DNA of 12,480 nucleotides from CAYZQE01 sp964480635. Its GTDB lineage: Bacteria; Pseudomonadota; Gammaproteobacteria; GCA-001735895. The position numbers were made by a program, and so were the translations under genes. Under the pieces are notes generated by a model. It was not told where the DNA came from. It searched no databases and worked only from the letters and a program-made list of their open reading frames with translations. The stretch lies in assembly GCA_964480635.1 (NCBI GenBank), contig CAYZQE010000071.1, positions 1-12,480 of the forward strand. The letters are read 5' to 3'. This document shows, one piece after another, positions 6,953-12,480 of this stretch (within the stretch, counting starts at the first letter, position 1; the number at the start of each line of letters is the position of its first letter).

Positions 6953-7969
6953 TCAATTCGTAGGTTTAAATAAAATTTTAACATGTCTATCAAATAAAGA
7001 AGCGTCTTTGGGTTCGGGTAATGGTTCTGACTTATACACCGCATTTTCGACTGAAAGACGATAATTGGTATTACCGGCACATTCGCCAAAAGTCACGTCT
7101 AAGATAACTCCCCCTGGCCCTTGCAAGACATTAACTTCACAATTCGGCATGACGCCTGCATTCACGGGTTGCCGCCAATTTCTTTGTATTTTTTGTTGAA
7201 TGGCAAACAGGTATTGCGTTTTTAAATCATTTAATTTGTTTTGCCTTTCTTCGGCAGCTATTTGCGCTTGAAGTTCCATTTCGTTGCGCCTTTGTTCTTG
7301 CTCGGCGGCCCGCCTTTGCTCTGCTTTCTTTTGTTGCTCATCAGCAATACGCTTTTGCTCGGCTTCCTTCTTTAAACGTTCTACTTTTAAACGCTCTTTT
7401 TCTATGCGTTTTTTCTTGGCGACCTCGGCTTCTTCTTGCTGCCTCTTTAACTCAGCTGTTTTTGCTATTTTTTGTTCTTTTCTGCGTTTTTCCGCCACTA
7501 CTTTTAAGCGTTCTTTCTCAACTGCTTTTTTCTTTGCTGCTTTCTTTTTTTCGTCGGCTTGTTTTTCCTTTTTCGCAGCGGCAACACGTTTTTTCTCTGC
7601 TTGTTGTTCTGCGGACTTTTTCTTTTTTTCTAAAGCAGCTTTCTTTTGGTCATCTTTCTTTTTTTGGACTTTCTTTTTAGCATCTGCTTGTCTTTTCTTT
7701 TTGTCAGCCTCTTTTTGGGCAATATCCTTTTGGCGTTGCTTATTAGCCTGGTTTTTTTGCTTCTCTTGATCTGACTTTGCTTGTTTTTGTTTTTCTAAAT
7801 CTTTAGCATTAACGGTATGGGCTATAATGCTAGGAGCCGACTTTTCAAACTGAGCAACCATTTTTTTAGGCTCGCTCATAACGTCCATGACGATTAAACC
7901 CATTAAAACGACATGCAATAGCACCGAGAAAAACAACGCTTTAGGATATCGTAAAAGTTCGTTAAACAT
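6953..7969 (-). CDS. tolA: Inner-membrane spanning protein TolA
   Basis: 338 residues (E. coli 421). TolA spans the periplasm and transmits the TolQR proton-motive force to TolB and Pal. Residues 11-31 form the single membrane anchor and contain the S-x-L-L-H signature (FSVLLHVV) that contacts TolQ/TolR. About 50-250 is a long Lys/Glu/Ala/Gln-rich coiled coil. About 255-338 is the globular domain III, starting near QQKIQRNWRQP and ending KILFKP. Cys277 and Cys297 probably form the disulfide seen in the E. coli domain. The lysine-rich coil makes the plus strand very T-rich, which creates false open frames there. The gene lies nine bases after tolR, with no clear Shine-Dalgarno. Confidence 0.95.
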   Translation of the reverse strand: MFNELLRYPKALFFSVLLHVVLMGLIVMDVMSEPKKMVAQFEKSAPSIIAHTVNAKDLEKQKQAKSDQEKQKNQANKQRQKDIAQKEADKKKRQADAKKKVQKKKDDQKKAALEKKKKSAEQQAEKKRVAAAKKEKQADEKKKAAKKKAVEKERLKVVAEKRRKEQKIAKTAELKRQQEEAEVAKKKRIEKERLKVERLKKEAEQKRIADEQQKKAEQRRAAEQEQRRNEMELQAQIAAEERQNKLNDLKTQYLFAIQQKIQRNWRQPVNAGVMPNCEVNVLQGPGGVILDVTFGECAGNTNYRLSVENAVYKSEPLPEPKDASLFDRHVKILFKPTN

Positions 7970-7978
7970 ATATATTAA

Positions 7979-8410
7979 CTAAGGCTTCGAATCAGCCGAT
8001 GATTCGGTAATTAAGCTCACCGATTCTATATTTGATTGTTGCAATAAAACCAGTGTATCCATAATAAATTGATACGGACTATTTTTATCACCTCTGATCA
8101 TGATTAATCGGTTTTTATCGGATGAACGCTGACGTTGCAATAAGCTAATTAATACATCATCTTCTATCACTGCTTTTGGATCACTAGCAATACTTAAAAA
8201 ACGATCTCCGCGTTGATTTACAGAAATAATAATGGGGTCAGGGCTATTTACATCTATATTTTTTGATGGCGCTATGGGCAAGTCTATTTCAACACCTTGG
8301 TTTAATAAAGGCGCTGTCACCATAAATATAACCAATAGCACTAACATGACATCAATGTAGGGGACGACATTAATATCAGCCATTAATCGACGTTTACGCA
8401 TAGTTGGCAT
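7979..8410 (-). CDS. tolR: Inner-membrane protein TolR (ExbD family)
   Basis: 143 residues with this start (E. coli TolR has 142). TolR is the peptidoglycan-gating subunit of the TolQR proton channel. The basic N-terminus (MPTMRKRR) precedes one membrane helix with the family motif INVVPYIDVMLVLLVIFM. Its Asp20 matches the essential proton-binding Asp23 of E. coli. The periplasmic domain follows with QGVEIDLP. The frame stays open 25 codons upstream to 8485, but that part lies inside tolQ, has no resemblance to TolR and would put an odd extension before the basic end. The ATG at 8410 is one base after the tolQ stop (TAA-T-ATG), typical of coupling. A further ATG at 8401 is possible. Confidence 0.94.
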   Translation of the reverse strand: MPTMRKRRLMADINVVPYIDVMLVLLVIFMVTAPLLNQGVEIDLPIAPSKNIDVNSPDPIIISVNQRGDRFLSIASDPKAVIEDDVLISLLQRQRSSDKNRLIMIRGDKNSPYQFIMDTLVLLQQSNIESVSLITESSADSKP

Positions 8411-8411
8411 A

Positions 8412-9089
8412 TTAGTTAGAACCGTGTGCCTGACGTTGCAATATTCCCGTAAACTCTTCCATAAAGTTCTCGTATTGCAATACAATTTTATCTATTTCTG
8501 CGGCAAATTTATTGTAGGCAATAACGGCGGGGATAGCGGCTAACAACCCCATTGCGGTGGCAATTAGAGCCTCTGCAATGCCTGGTGCCACCATCGCAAT
8601 AGTCGCTTGTTGAACACCTGCTAAAGCTCGAAAAGACTCCATAATCCCCCAGACAGTACCTAACAAACCAATATAAGGGCTGATGGAACCAACCGTTGCT
8701 AAAAAGCCAAGATTGTTTTCTAGCGTTTCTATTTCACGAGACATACTGACTCGCATAGCGCGATGAGATGCCGCGACCATTGTGTCGGCTCCCATTTTAG
8801 CTTTTTTAGCGCGAGCAAATTCTCGAAAACCACTTTCAAAAACGGCTTCCATACCAAAACGTTTTTCAGCCCTAGTATTTAACTGCGAATATAAATCGCT
8901 GAGATTAATACCGGACCAAAAACGACCTTCAAAGGTCGTTGCTTCTAACACCGCTTGCTTAACAAAGCTATACTTTACATACATCATTGCCCATGAAAAA
9001 ACAGACAGTAATAGCAAAATCACCATCACTAATTGAACCGGCAGGCTGGCCTCTGCAATTAGGCTTAAAATAGAGGTTGATTCATTCAT
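8412..9089 (-). CDS. tolQ: Inner-membrane protein TolQ (MotA/ExbB family)
   Basis: 225 residues from the chosen start (E. coli 230). TolQ forms the pentameric stator around the TolR helices and uses the proton-motive force. Three membrane helices lie at about 17-37, 131-152 and 165-192. Hallmarks are LGTVWGIM (143-150), APGIAEALIATAMGLLAAIP (168-187) and a cytoplasmic loop between helices 1 and 2. The frame is open a further 30 codons to 9179, but those residues lie inside ybgC and look nothing like TolQ. The ATG at 9089 starts MNESTSIL and overlaps the ybgC stop as ATGA, so it is preferred. Confidence 0.96.
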   Translation of the reverse strand: MNESTSILSLIAEASLPVQLVMVILLLLSVFSWAMMYVKYSFVKQAVLEATTFEGRFWSGINLSDLYSQLNTRAEKRFGMEAVFESGFREFARAKKAKMGADTMVAASHRAMRVSMSREIETLENNLGFLATVGSISPYIGLLGTVWGIMESFRALAGVQQATIAMVAPGIAEALIATAMGLLAAIPAVIAYNKFAAEIDKIVLQYENFMEEFTGILQRQAHGSN

Positions 9090-9484
9090 GTTGTCAGTTG
9101 GCTCATAATGGATAATGGAATTGCGGTTGGTGTAAATTGTTTTGCTTTTAAACAGGCAATTTTTATAATTGCTTGGCAAATAATATCATTTTCTCGCTGA
9201 ATGGTTTGTTTAAAAATAACACTGACTTTTTTTAAGCTCTCAATTTCAGTGATGACCGTTAGCTCATCATTAAACTTTGCTGCTTGCTTAAAATCAATCG
9301 TTGCTTGTCTGACTGCAAAAACGATATTTTGTTGCAATAATTCATCTTGCTCAAAACCCAATTGGCGCAAAAACTCTGTACGCCCTCGCTCACAATACTT
9401 TAAATAGTTTGCATAATAAACTACGCCACCTGCATCGGTATCTTCATAATAAATTCGCACATCAATCGTGTGAGGCTTAGGCAT
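9086..9484 (-). CDS. ybgC: Acyl-CoA thioesterase YbgC
   Basis: 132 residues from ATG 9484 (E. coli 134). YbgC is a hotdog-fold thioesterase acting on acyl-CoA or acyl-ACP, and it is the usual first gene of tol-pal operons. The active-site motif YYEDTDAGGVVYYANYLKYC lies at 12-31 with the catalytic Asp in DTDAGG, followed by ERGRTEFLR. A GTG at 9505 would add seven residues inside ruvB. The ATG at 9484 fits the family length better and overlaps the ruvB stop by eight bases. The gene ends in an ATGA overlap with tolQ, so translation is probably coupled on both sides. Confidence 0.93.
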   Translation of the reverse strand: MPKPHTIDVRIYYEDTDAGGVVYYANYLKYCERGRTEFLRQLGFEQDELLQQNIVFAVRQATIDFKQAAKFNDELTVITEIESLKKVSVIFKQTIQRENDIICQAIIKIACLKAKQFTPTAIPLSIMSQLTT

Positions 9485-10508
9485 TATCCGACTCAATATT
9501 ATCACTCATCACTTTAGCCTTAAAACCAAAATGTCGATACGCTGTTTGCGTCACCACTCGGCCTCGCGGTGTACGCATGATAAAACCTTGCTGAATGAGA
9601 TATGGTTCAATCACGTCTTCTATGGTGCCGCGCTCTTCACTAATGGCCGCCGCTAAGCTTTCAACACCTACAGGGCCACCATCAAACTTTTCTATCATGG
9701 CTAAGATTAAACGTCTGTCCATATTATCAAGCCCAATTTTATCGACATTAAGCATATCTAAGGCCTTAACCGCAACGTCGGCGGTAATTTCATTATCGGC
9801 TTTGACTTGTGCATAGTCTCTTGCTCGACGTAACAAACGATTCGCTATTCGAGGTGTGCCACGAGCACGTCTGGCTATTTCTTCAGCACCTTGATCCTCG
9901 ATAACAATATCTAGTAAATTGGCTGAACGCTTTATAATATAGGTTAAATCAGGGATGTTATAAAACTCTAAACGCTGAACAATGCCGAAGCGATCGCGTA
10001 ACGGTGAGGTTAAAAGCCCTGCTCTGGTGGTTGCACCGACCAAGGTGAAGGGTGGTAAATCTAATTTAATCGAACGCGCCGCTGGGCCATCACCAATCAT
10101 GATATCTAATTGATAATCTTCCATGGCTGGGTATAAAATTTCTTCGATGACTGGGCTTAAACGGTGTATTTCATCTATAAATAGCACATCATTTGGCTCT
10201 AAATTGGTCAGCATGGCGGCTAAATCGCCCGGCTTTTCTAATACTGGGCCTGATGTTTGACGTAAAGTGACATTCATTTCATTAGCAATAATATGTGCTA
10301 GTGTGGTTTTTCCTAATCCTGGGGGGCCAAAAATTAATACATGATCTAACGCTTCATGCCGACCATTAGCGGCCTGTATAAAAATTTCCATTTGCTCTTT
10401 AACGACGGGCTGCCCGCGATATTCTGCCAAGGTTTTGGGGCGTAAAGCGCGCTCTTGAGCTACGTCGTCTAATTGTTTGCTACCCGTTATCATTCGGTCT
10501 TCTGACAT
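9477..10508 (-). CDS. ruvB: Holliday junction branch-migration helicase RuvB
   Basis: 343 residues, about the usual length. RuvB is the hexameric AAA+ motor that drives Holliday-junction branch migration with RuvA. Walker A GPPGLGKTT is at 61-69, Walker B (IDEIH) at 111-115 and sensor 1 (GATTRAG) at 158-164. The arginine finger lies in SPLRDRFG (168-175) and the sensor 2 region is RGTPRIANRLLRR. The C-terminal winged-helix domain ends with EPYLIQQGFIMRTPRGR. All key residues are present. It starts two bases after the ruvA stop. The ribosome site is weak, in line with coupling to ruvA. Confidence 0.98.
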   Translation of the reverse strand: MSEDRMITGSKQLDDVAQERALRPKTLAEYRGQPVVKEQMEIFIQAANGRHEALDHVLIFGPPGLGKTTLAHIIANEMNVTLRQTSGPVLEKPGDLAAMLTNLEPNDVLFIDEIHRLSPVIEEILYPAMEDYQLDIMIGDGPAARSIKLDLPPFTLVGATTRAGLLTSPLRDRFGIVQRLEFYNIPDLTYIIKRSANLLDIVIEDQGAEEIARRARGTPRIANRLLRRARDYAQVKADNEITADVAVKALDMLNVDKIGLDNMDRRLILAMIEKFDGGPVGVESLAAAISEERGTIEDVIEPYLIQQGFIMRTPRGRVVTQTAYRHFGFKAKVMSDNIESDNA

Positions 10509-10510
10509 GG

Positions 10511-11116
10511 CTATTTTCTAACCATTGTTTTCAGCGCTAATTTGATCAATGATTCTGTATCGGCTTCGGGTGTTGCTACCTTTTTAACCATTCTATCGGC
10601 TTCTGCAGGTTTATAACCCAAAGCTTGCAATGCTTCTATGGCTTCAGAAACACTGTTTGTTTTTTGACCCAGCAAAGAATTCACAACCATTGGCTGCTCA
10701 TGGTCTTGAGTTAAGGCTTCGACTTTATCTCTTAACTCTATAATCAAACGTTCTGCTGTCTTTTTTCCAACACCCGGTAAGCGCGTTAAGGTCGTCACGT
10801 CACTGGCTAAGATACAGCCGCAAAACTCAACTTCGCTCATGCCCGATAAAATGGTTAATGCCATTTTCACACCAACACCATTAATTTTTATCAACGTTCG
10901 AAATAACTTACGCTCTTGCTCGGTAGCAAAACCAATCAGTGCATGTTGATCATCTTTAATTTGTAAATGCGTCCACACACTGACTTTTTCATCAACCGCT
11001 GGTAATTGATAAAATGTGGTCATAGACACTTCCACATCATAGCCCACGCCATTGCAATCTATCATTATTAGTGGCGCTTTTTTTATGGCTAAAATACCGC
11101 GAAGTCGACCTATCAT
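10511..11116 (-). CDS. ruvA: Holliday junction DNA-binding protein RuvA
   Basis: 201 residues. RuvA binds the four-way junction and loads RuvB. Domain I (1-65) begins MIGRLRG and carries the acidic pin in KDDQ (Asp55/Asp56). Two helix-hairpin-helix motifs follow: INGVGVKMAL (78-87) and LPGVGKKTAERL (113-124). A linker of about 135-155 leads to the RuvB-binding domain III (about 155-201), which contains EALQALGYKPAEA. The start codon overlaps the ruvC stop as ATGA, and an AGGCG six bases upstream could serve as ribosome site. Confidence 0.97.
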   Translation of the reverse strand: MIGRLRGILAIKKAPLIMIDCNGVGYDVEVSMTTFYQLPAVDEKVSVWTHLQIKDDQHALIGFATEQERKLFRTLIKINGVGVKMALTILSGMSEVEFCGCILASDVTTLTRLPGVGKKTAERLIIELRDKVEALTQDHEQPMVVNSLLGQKTNSVSEAIEALQALGYKPAEADRMVKKVATPEADTESLIKLALKTMVRK

Positions 11117-11637
11117 CTTGAACGCCTAGATTTTCGTTTAAAGTAAGCAGCAGGTAACCCTGTTCGTTTTTCTGCTGCTAATGCTTGTGCATGACAAAAC
11201 GCAATGGCAATGGCATCGGCTTCGTCTTCTTGTAATTCTTTTTTTATATTTAAATATTGTTTACACAAATATTGTATTTGATCTTTGGTCGCAGAGCCCG
11301 TTCCGACTAAGGCTTTTTTGACTTCTTTCGCAGAATACTCTGACACATCCATATCATGATGCATGGCCGAACAAATTGCCGCGCCTCTAGCTTGCCCTAG
11401 CTTTAAAGCTGACGCTGCATTTTTATGCATAAATACGTTCTCTATGCTCATTTCTACAGGGTTATATTCGGCAATCAATTCATTTAAAGATTTAAAAATA
11501 CAGCCTAAGCGTTCAGGAAACAATTCTCCTTTAACGGCAATAAAACCACTATGAATATGTGTAATTTTATCGGCTTTATTATCTATAAATGCATAACCTG
11601 TTTTACGAGACCCAGGGTCTATGCCCAAAATTATCAT
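11113..11637 (-). CDS. ruvC: Holliday junction resolvase RuvC
   Basis: 174 residues. RuvC cuts Holliday junctions symmetrically within its preferred tetranucleotide sequence. The four catalytic acids are at the same positions as in E. coli: Asp7 (GIDPGSRKTGY), Glu66 (SIENVF), Asp138 and Asp141 (LQEDEADAIAIA). The basic C-terminal end (KRKSRRSR) is typical. The gene begins four bases after the regulator stop, so it appears to be translated from the same transcript. The yebC gene, which often precedes ruvC in gammaproteobacteria, is not in this position. Confidence 0.98.
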   Translation of the reverse strand: MIILGIDPGSRKTGYAFIDNKADKITHIHSGFIAVKGELFPERLGCIFKSLNELIAEYNPVEMSIENVFMHKNAASALKLGQARGAAICSAMHHDMDVSEYSAKEVKKALVGTGSATKDQIQYLCKQYLNIKKELQEDEADAIAIAFCHAQALAAEKRTGLPAAYFKRKSRRSR

Positions 11638-11641
11638 TCAC

Positions 11642-12301
11642 TTACCATCCAGGAGGAAGCTTCTTTTCAATGGTAATTTGTTTACCATCAATTGAAATAT
11701 AACCACCTGTTTTCAATTCTTTTAAAATACAATGCACCATTTCACGTGTCGCACCAACACGGTTTGCTATATCTTGTTGCGTCAAACGCCCTGTCACCAT
11801 TTTACCTTCAACTTCGGTTGTATTTTTATACAAAACACGTACCACGCGATGATACACATCGTCTAAAGCAACGCTGCTTAAGTCTTCGGTTAAATCTTGT
11901 ATGCGTTTAACCAACATCTCTATGACACTTTGATTGACGGTAATTTCAGCGAGCACCGTTTCCATAAAGACCTCTCTCGAAATTAATGCAAATATACACT
12001 TTGATTTTGTGATGATACTCACTTGACGTGATATTTCACTTAAAGATTCTACTTCACCAAACACATCGGTAGGCTTCAAACTGTTTATTATGATTTTTTT
12101 ACCCGAATCATTTTGTAAATAGACATCAACCATTCCTGCAATAATCACAAATAGCGAGTCGGTATCATCGCCTTGTTTTATGACGATAGCATTTTTATCA
12201 AATTCACGAATGGTAGAACATTCAACCAATTTATTTAACTGCTCAGAGTTCATGTCTTTAAACAGTTTTGTTTTTTTATATATATTTAATACATCACTCA
12301 T
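11642..12301 (-). CDS. Crp/Fnr-family transcriptional regulator
   Basis: 219 residues. Residues about 10-125 form the cyclic-nucleotide-like sensor domain, with IKQGDDTDSLFVIIAG and the binding-cassette region FGEVESLSEISRQVSI (81-96). About 126-160 is the dimer helix and about 165-212 a winged helix-turn-helix (LTQQDIANRVGATREMVHCILKELKTGG, residues 173-200). The recognition helix keeps the Arg-Glu pair equivalent to CRP Arg180/Glu181 (here 186/187) but has Cys191 where CRP has Arg185. The sensor keeps Glu83 and Arg92 but has Gln where CRP has Ser83, so cAMP binding is uncertain. No N-terminal cysteine cluster of the FNR kind is present, which argues against an iron-sulfur oxygen sensor. The gene ends four bases before ruvC. 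The family is certain, the signal and targets unknown. Confidence 0.9.
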   Translation of the reverse strand: MSDVLNIYKKTKLFKDMNSEQLNKLVECSTIREFDKNAIVIKQGDDTDSLFVIIAGMVDVYLQNDSGKKIIINSLKPTDVFGEVESLSEISRQVSIITKSKCIFALISREVFMETVLAEITVNQSVIEMLVKRIQDLTEDLSSVALDDVYHRVVRVLYKNTTEVEGKMVTGRLTQQDIANRVGATREMVHCILKELKTGGYISIDGKQITIEKKLPPGW

Positions 12302-12342
12302 ATTCTACAAAAATGCTCATTAACCACGGGTGGAAAAGCCAT
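12298..12342 (-). CDS. Possible 14-residue leader peptide before the regulator
   Basis: An ATG at 12342 opens a 14-codon frame (MAFPPVVNEHFCRI) ending in a TGA that overlaps the regulator ATG as ATGA. Such an overlap would allow translational coupling. No good Shine-Dalgarno precedes it, and the start lies inside the hairpin at 12336-12355. It may well be chance. Confidence 0.2.
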   Translation of the reverse strand: MAFPPVVNEHFCRI

Positions 12343-12355
12343 AAAGGTACGGCTT
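12336..12355 (-). promoter_or_regulatory. Hairpin in the 5' leader of the regulator transcript
   Basis: In the minus-strand RNA, AAGCCGUA pairs with UAUGGCUU across a four-base loop (CCUU), giving eight base pairs including one G-U wobble. The plus-strand version has an A-C mismatch at that pair, so the structure suits the minus-strand transcript. Only two further U follow, so it is not a clear terminator. Confidence 0.4.
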
Positions 12356-12370
12356 AGGCTTTAGACTTTC

Positions 12371-12399
12371 ATTCTAGTTCAGATCTACAACGACTTTAA
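12371..12399 (-). promoter_or_regulatory. Candidate sigma-70 promoter for the regulator-ruv-tol block
   Basis: On the minus strand TTAAAG (12394-12399) and TAGAAT (12371-12376) are separated by 17 bases. The -10 matches TATAAT at five of six positions, the -35 only at three of six. A start near 12364 would give a leader of about 60 bases carrying the hairpin. No other promoter in this 179-base upstream region looks better. Confidence 0.35.
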
Positions 12400-12480
12400 G
12401 TAATTATTTCTCTAAAGAGTCCCCCTAAAGGAGACACTGAACAACCGCCAATTATTTTTTACTGGCTAAAATGCACGACA
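12400..12480 (-). other. Upstream non-coding edge with a short GC stem
   Basis: In the minus-strand RNA GUCUCC pairs with GGGGAC (12419-12435) around UUUAG, followed by UCUUU. This might be the terminator of an upstream gene outside the window, but the stem is only six pairs and the U run is broken. All three minus-strand frames entering from the right edge stop within about 30 bases, so any upstream gene ends there or lies further away. No coding sequence is called. Confidence 0.3.

Noticed and set aside
7284..7769. Plus-strand frame of 161 codons rich in Phe, Ser and Cys
   Set aside because: It is opposite the Lys/Glu/Ala coiled coil of TolA. The lysine codons read as Phe on the other strand and keep the frame open by chance.
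8411..8485. Upstream extension of tolR to an ATG at 8485
   Set aside because: It lies inside tolQ, has no resemblance to TolR, and the ATG at 8410 gives the family length.
9090..9179. Upstream extension of tolQ to 9179
   Set aside because: It lies inside ybgC and has no TolQ features. The ATG at 9089 overlaps the ybgC stop and gives the usual length.
9485..9505. GTG start for ybgC at 9505
   Set aside because: It adds seven residues inside ruvB that are not typical of YbgC. The ATG at 9484 fits the family length.
11642..12301. Regulator read as FNR, an iron-sulfur oxygen sensor
   Set aside because: The N-terminus lacks the required cysteine cluster. The cysteines present (residues 28, 102 and 191) do not fit that spacing.

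Overview
The window is chromosomal DNA from an AT-rich Gram-negative bacterium. The order ruvC-ruvA-ruvB-ybgC-tolQ-tolR-tolA-tolB-pal-cpoB and the close resemblance of each protein to its Escherichia coli or Pseudomonas counterpart point to a gammaproteobacterium. A finer placement is not supported from sequence alone.

Layout, from right to left because nearly everything is on the minus strand. At 12302-12480 lies a non-coding leader with a candidate promoter, a hairpin and a possible 14-residue leader peptide whose stop overlaps the next start. Then come a Crp/Fnr-type regulator (11642-12301), the Holliday-junction genes ruvC, ruvA and ruvB, the acyl-CoA thioesterase ybgC, and the complete Tol-Pal envelope system tolQ, tolR, tolA, tolB, pal and cpoB (3981-9089). 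Spacing inside this block runs from short overlaps (ATGA at ruvC/ruvA and ybgC/tolQ) to gaps of about 1-17 bases. The exception is a 99-base gap between tolB and pal, which holds an inverted repeat. The block reads as one long operon or a few overlapping ones.

Beyond cpoB, after 107 bases, is the least ordinary gene: an 1125-residue lipoprotein (496-3873) made of ten tandem Ig-like modules of the BIG2 type plus a C-terminal region I do not recognise. Its first four modules are a 522-base duplication. The copies share a block of 196 identical bases, and a hexanucleotide microsatellite sits at their junction. At the left edge, on the plus strand, is the C-terminal end of what looks like an insertion-sequence transposase.

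Together the genes cover recombination repair (RuvC resolvase with the RuvAB branch-migration motor) and outer-membrane constriction at division. TolQ-TolR-TolA form the energised inner-membrane machine, TolB and Pal the periplasmic and outer-membrane side, and CpoB the link to peptidoglycan synthesis. The repeat lipoprotein is probably an exported or surface structural protein. The ruv-tol core is well-known biology. The parts worth a second look are the repeat lipoprotein, the regulator at the head of the block, and the small RNA-level structures.
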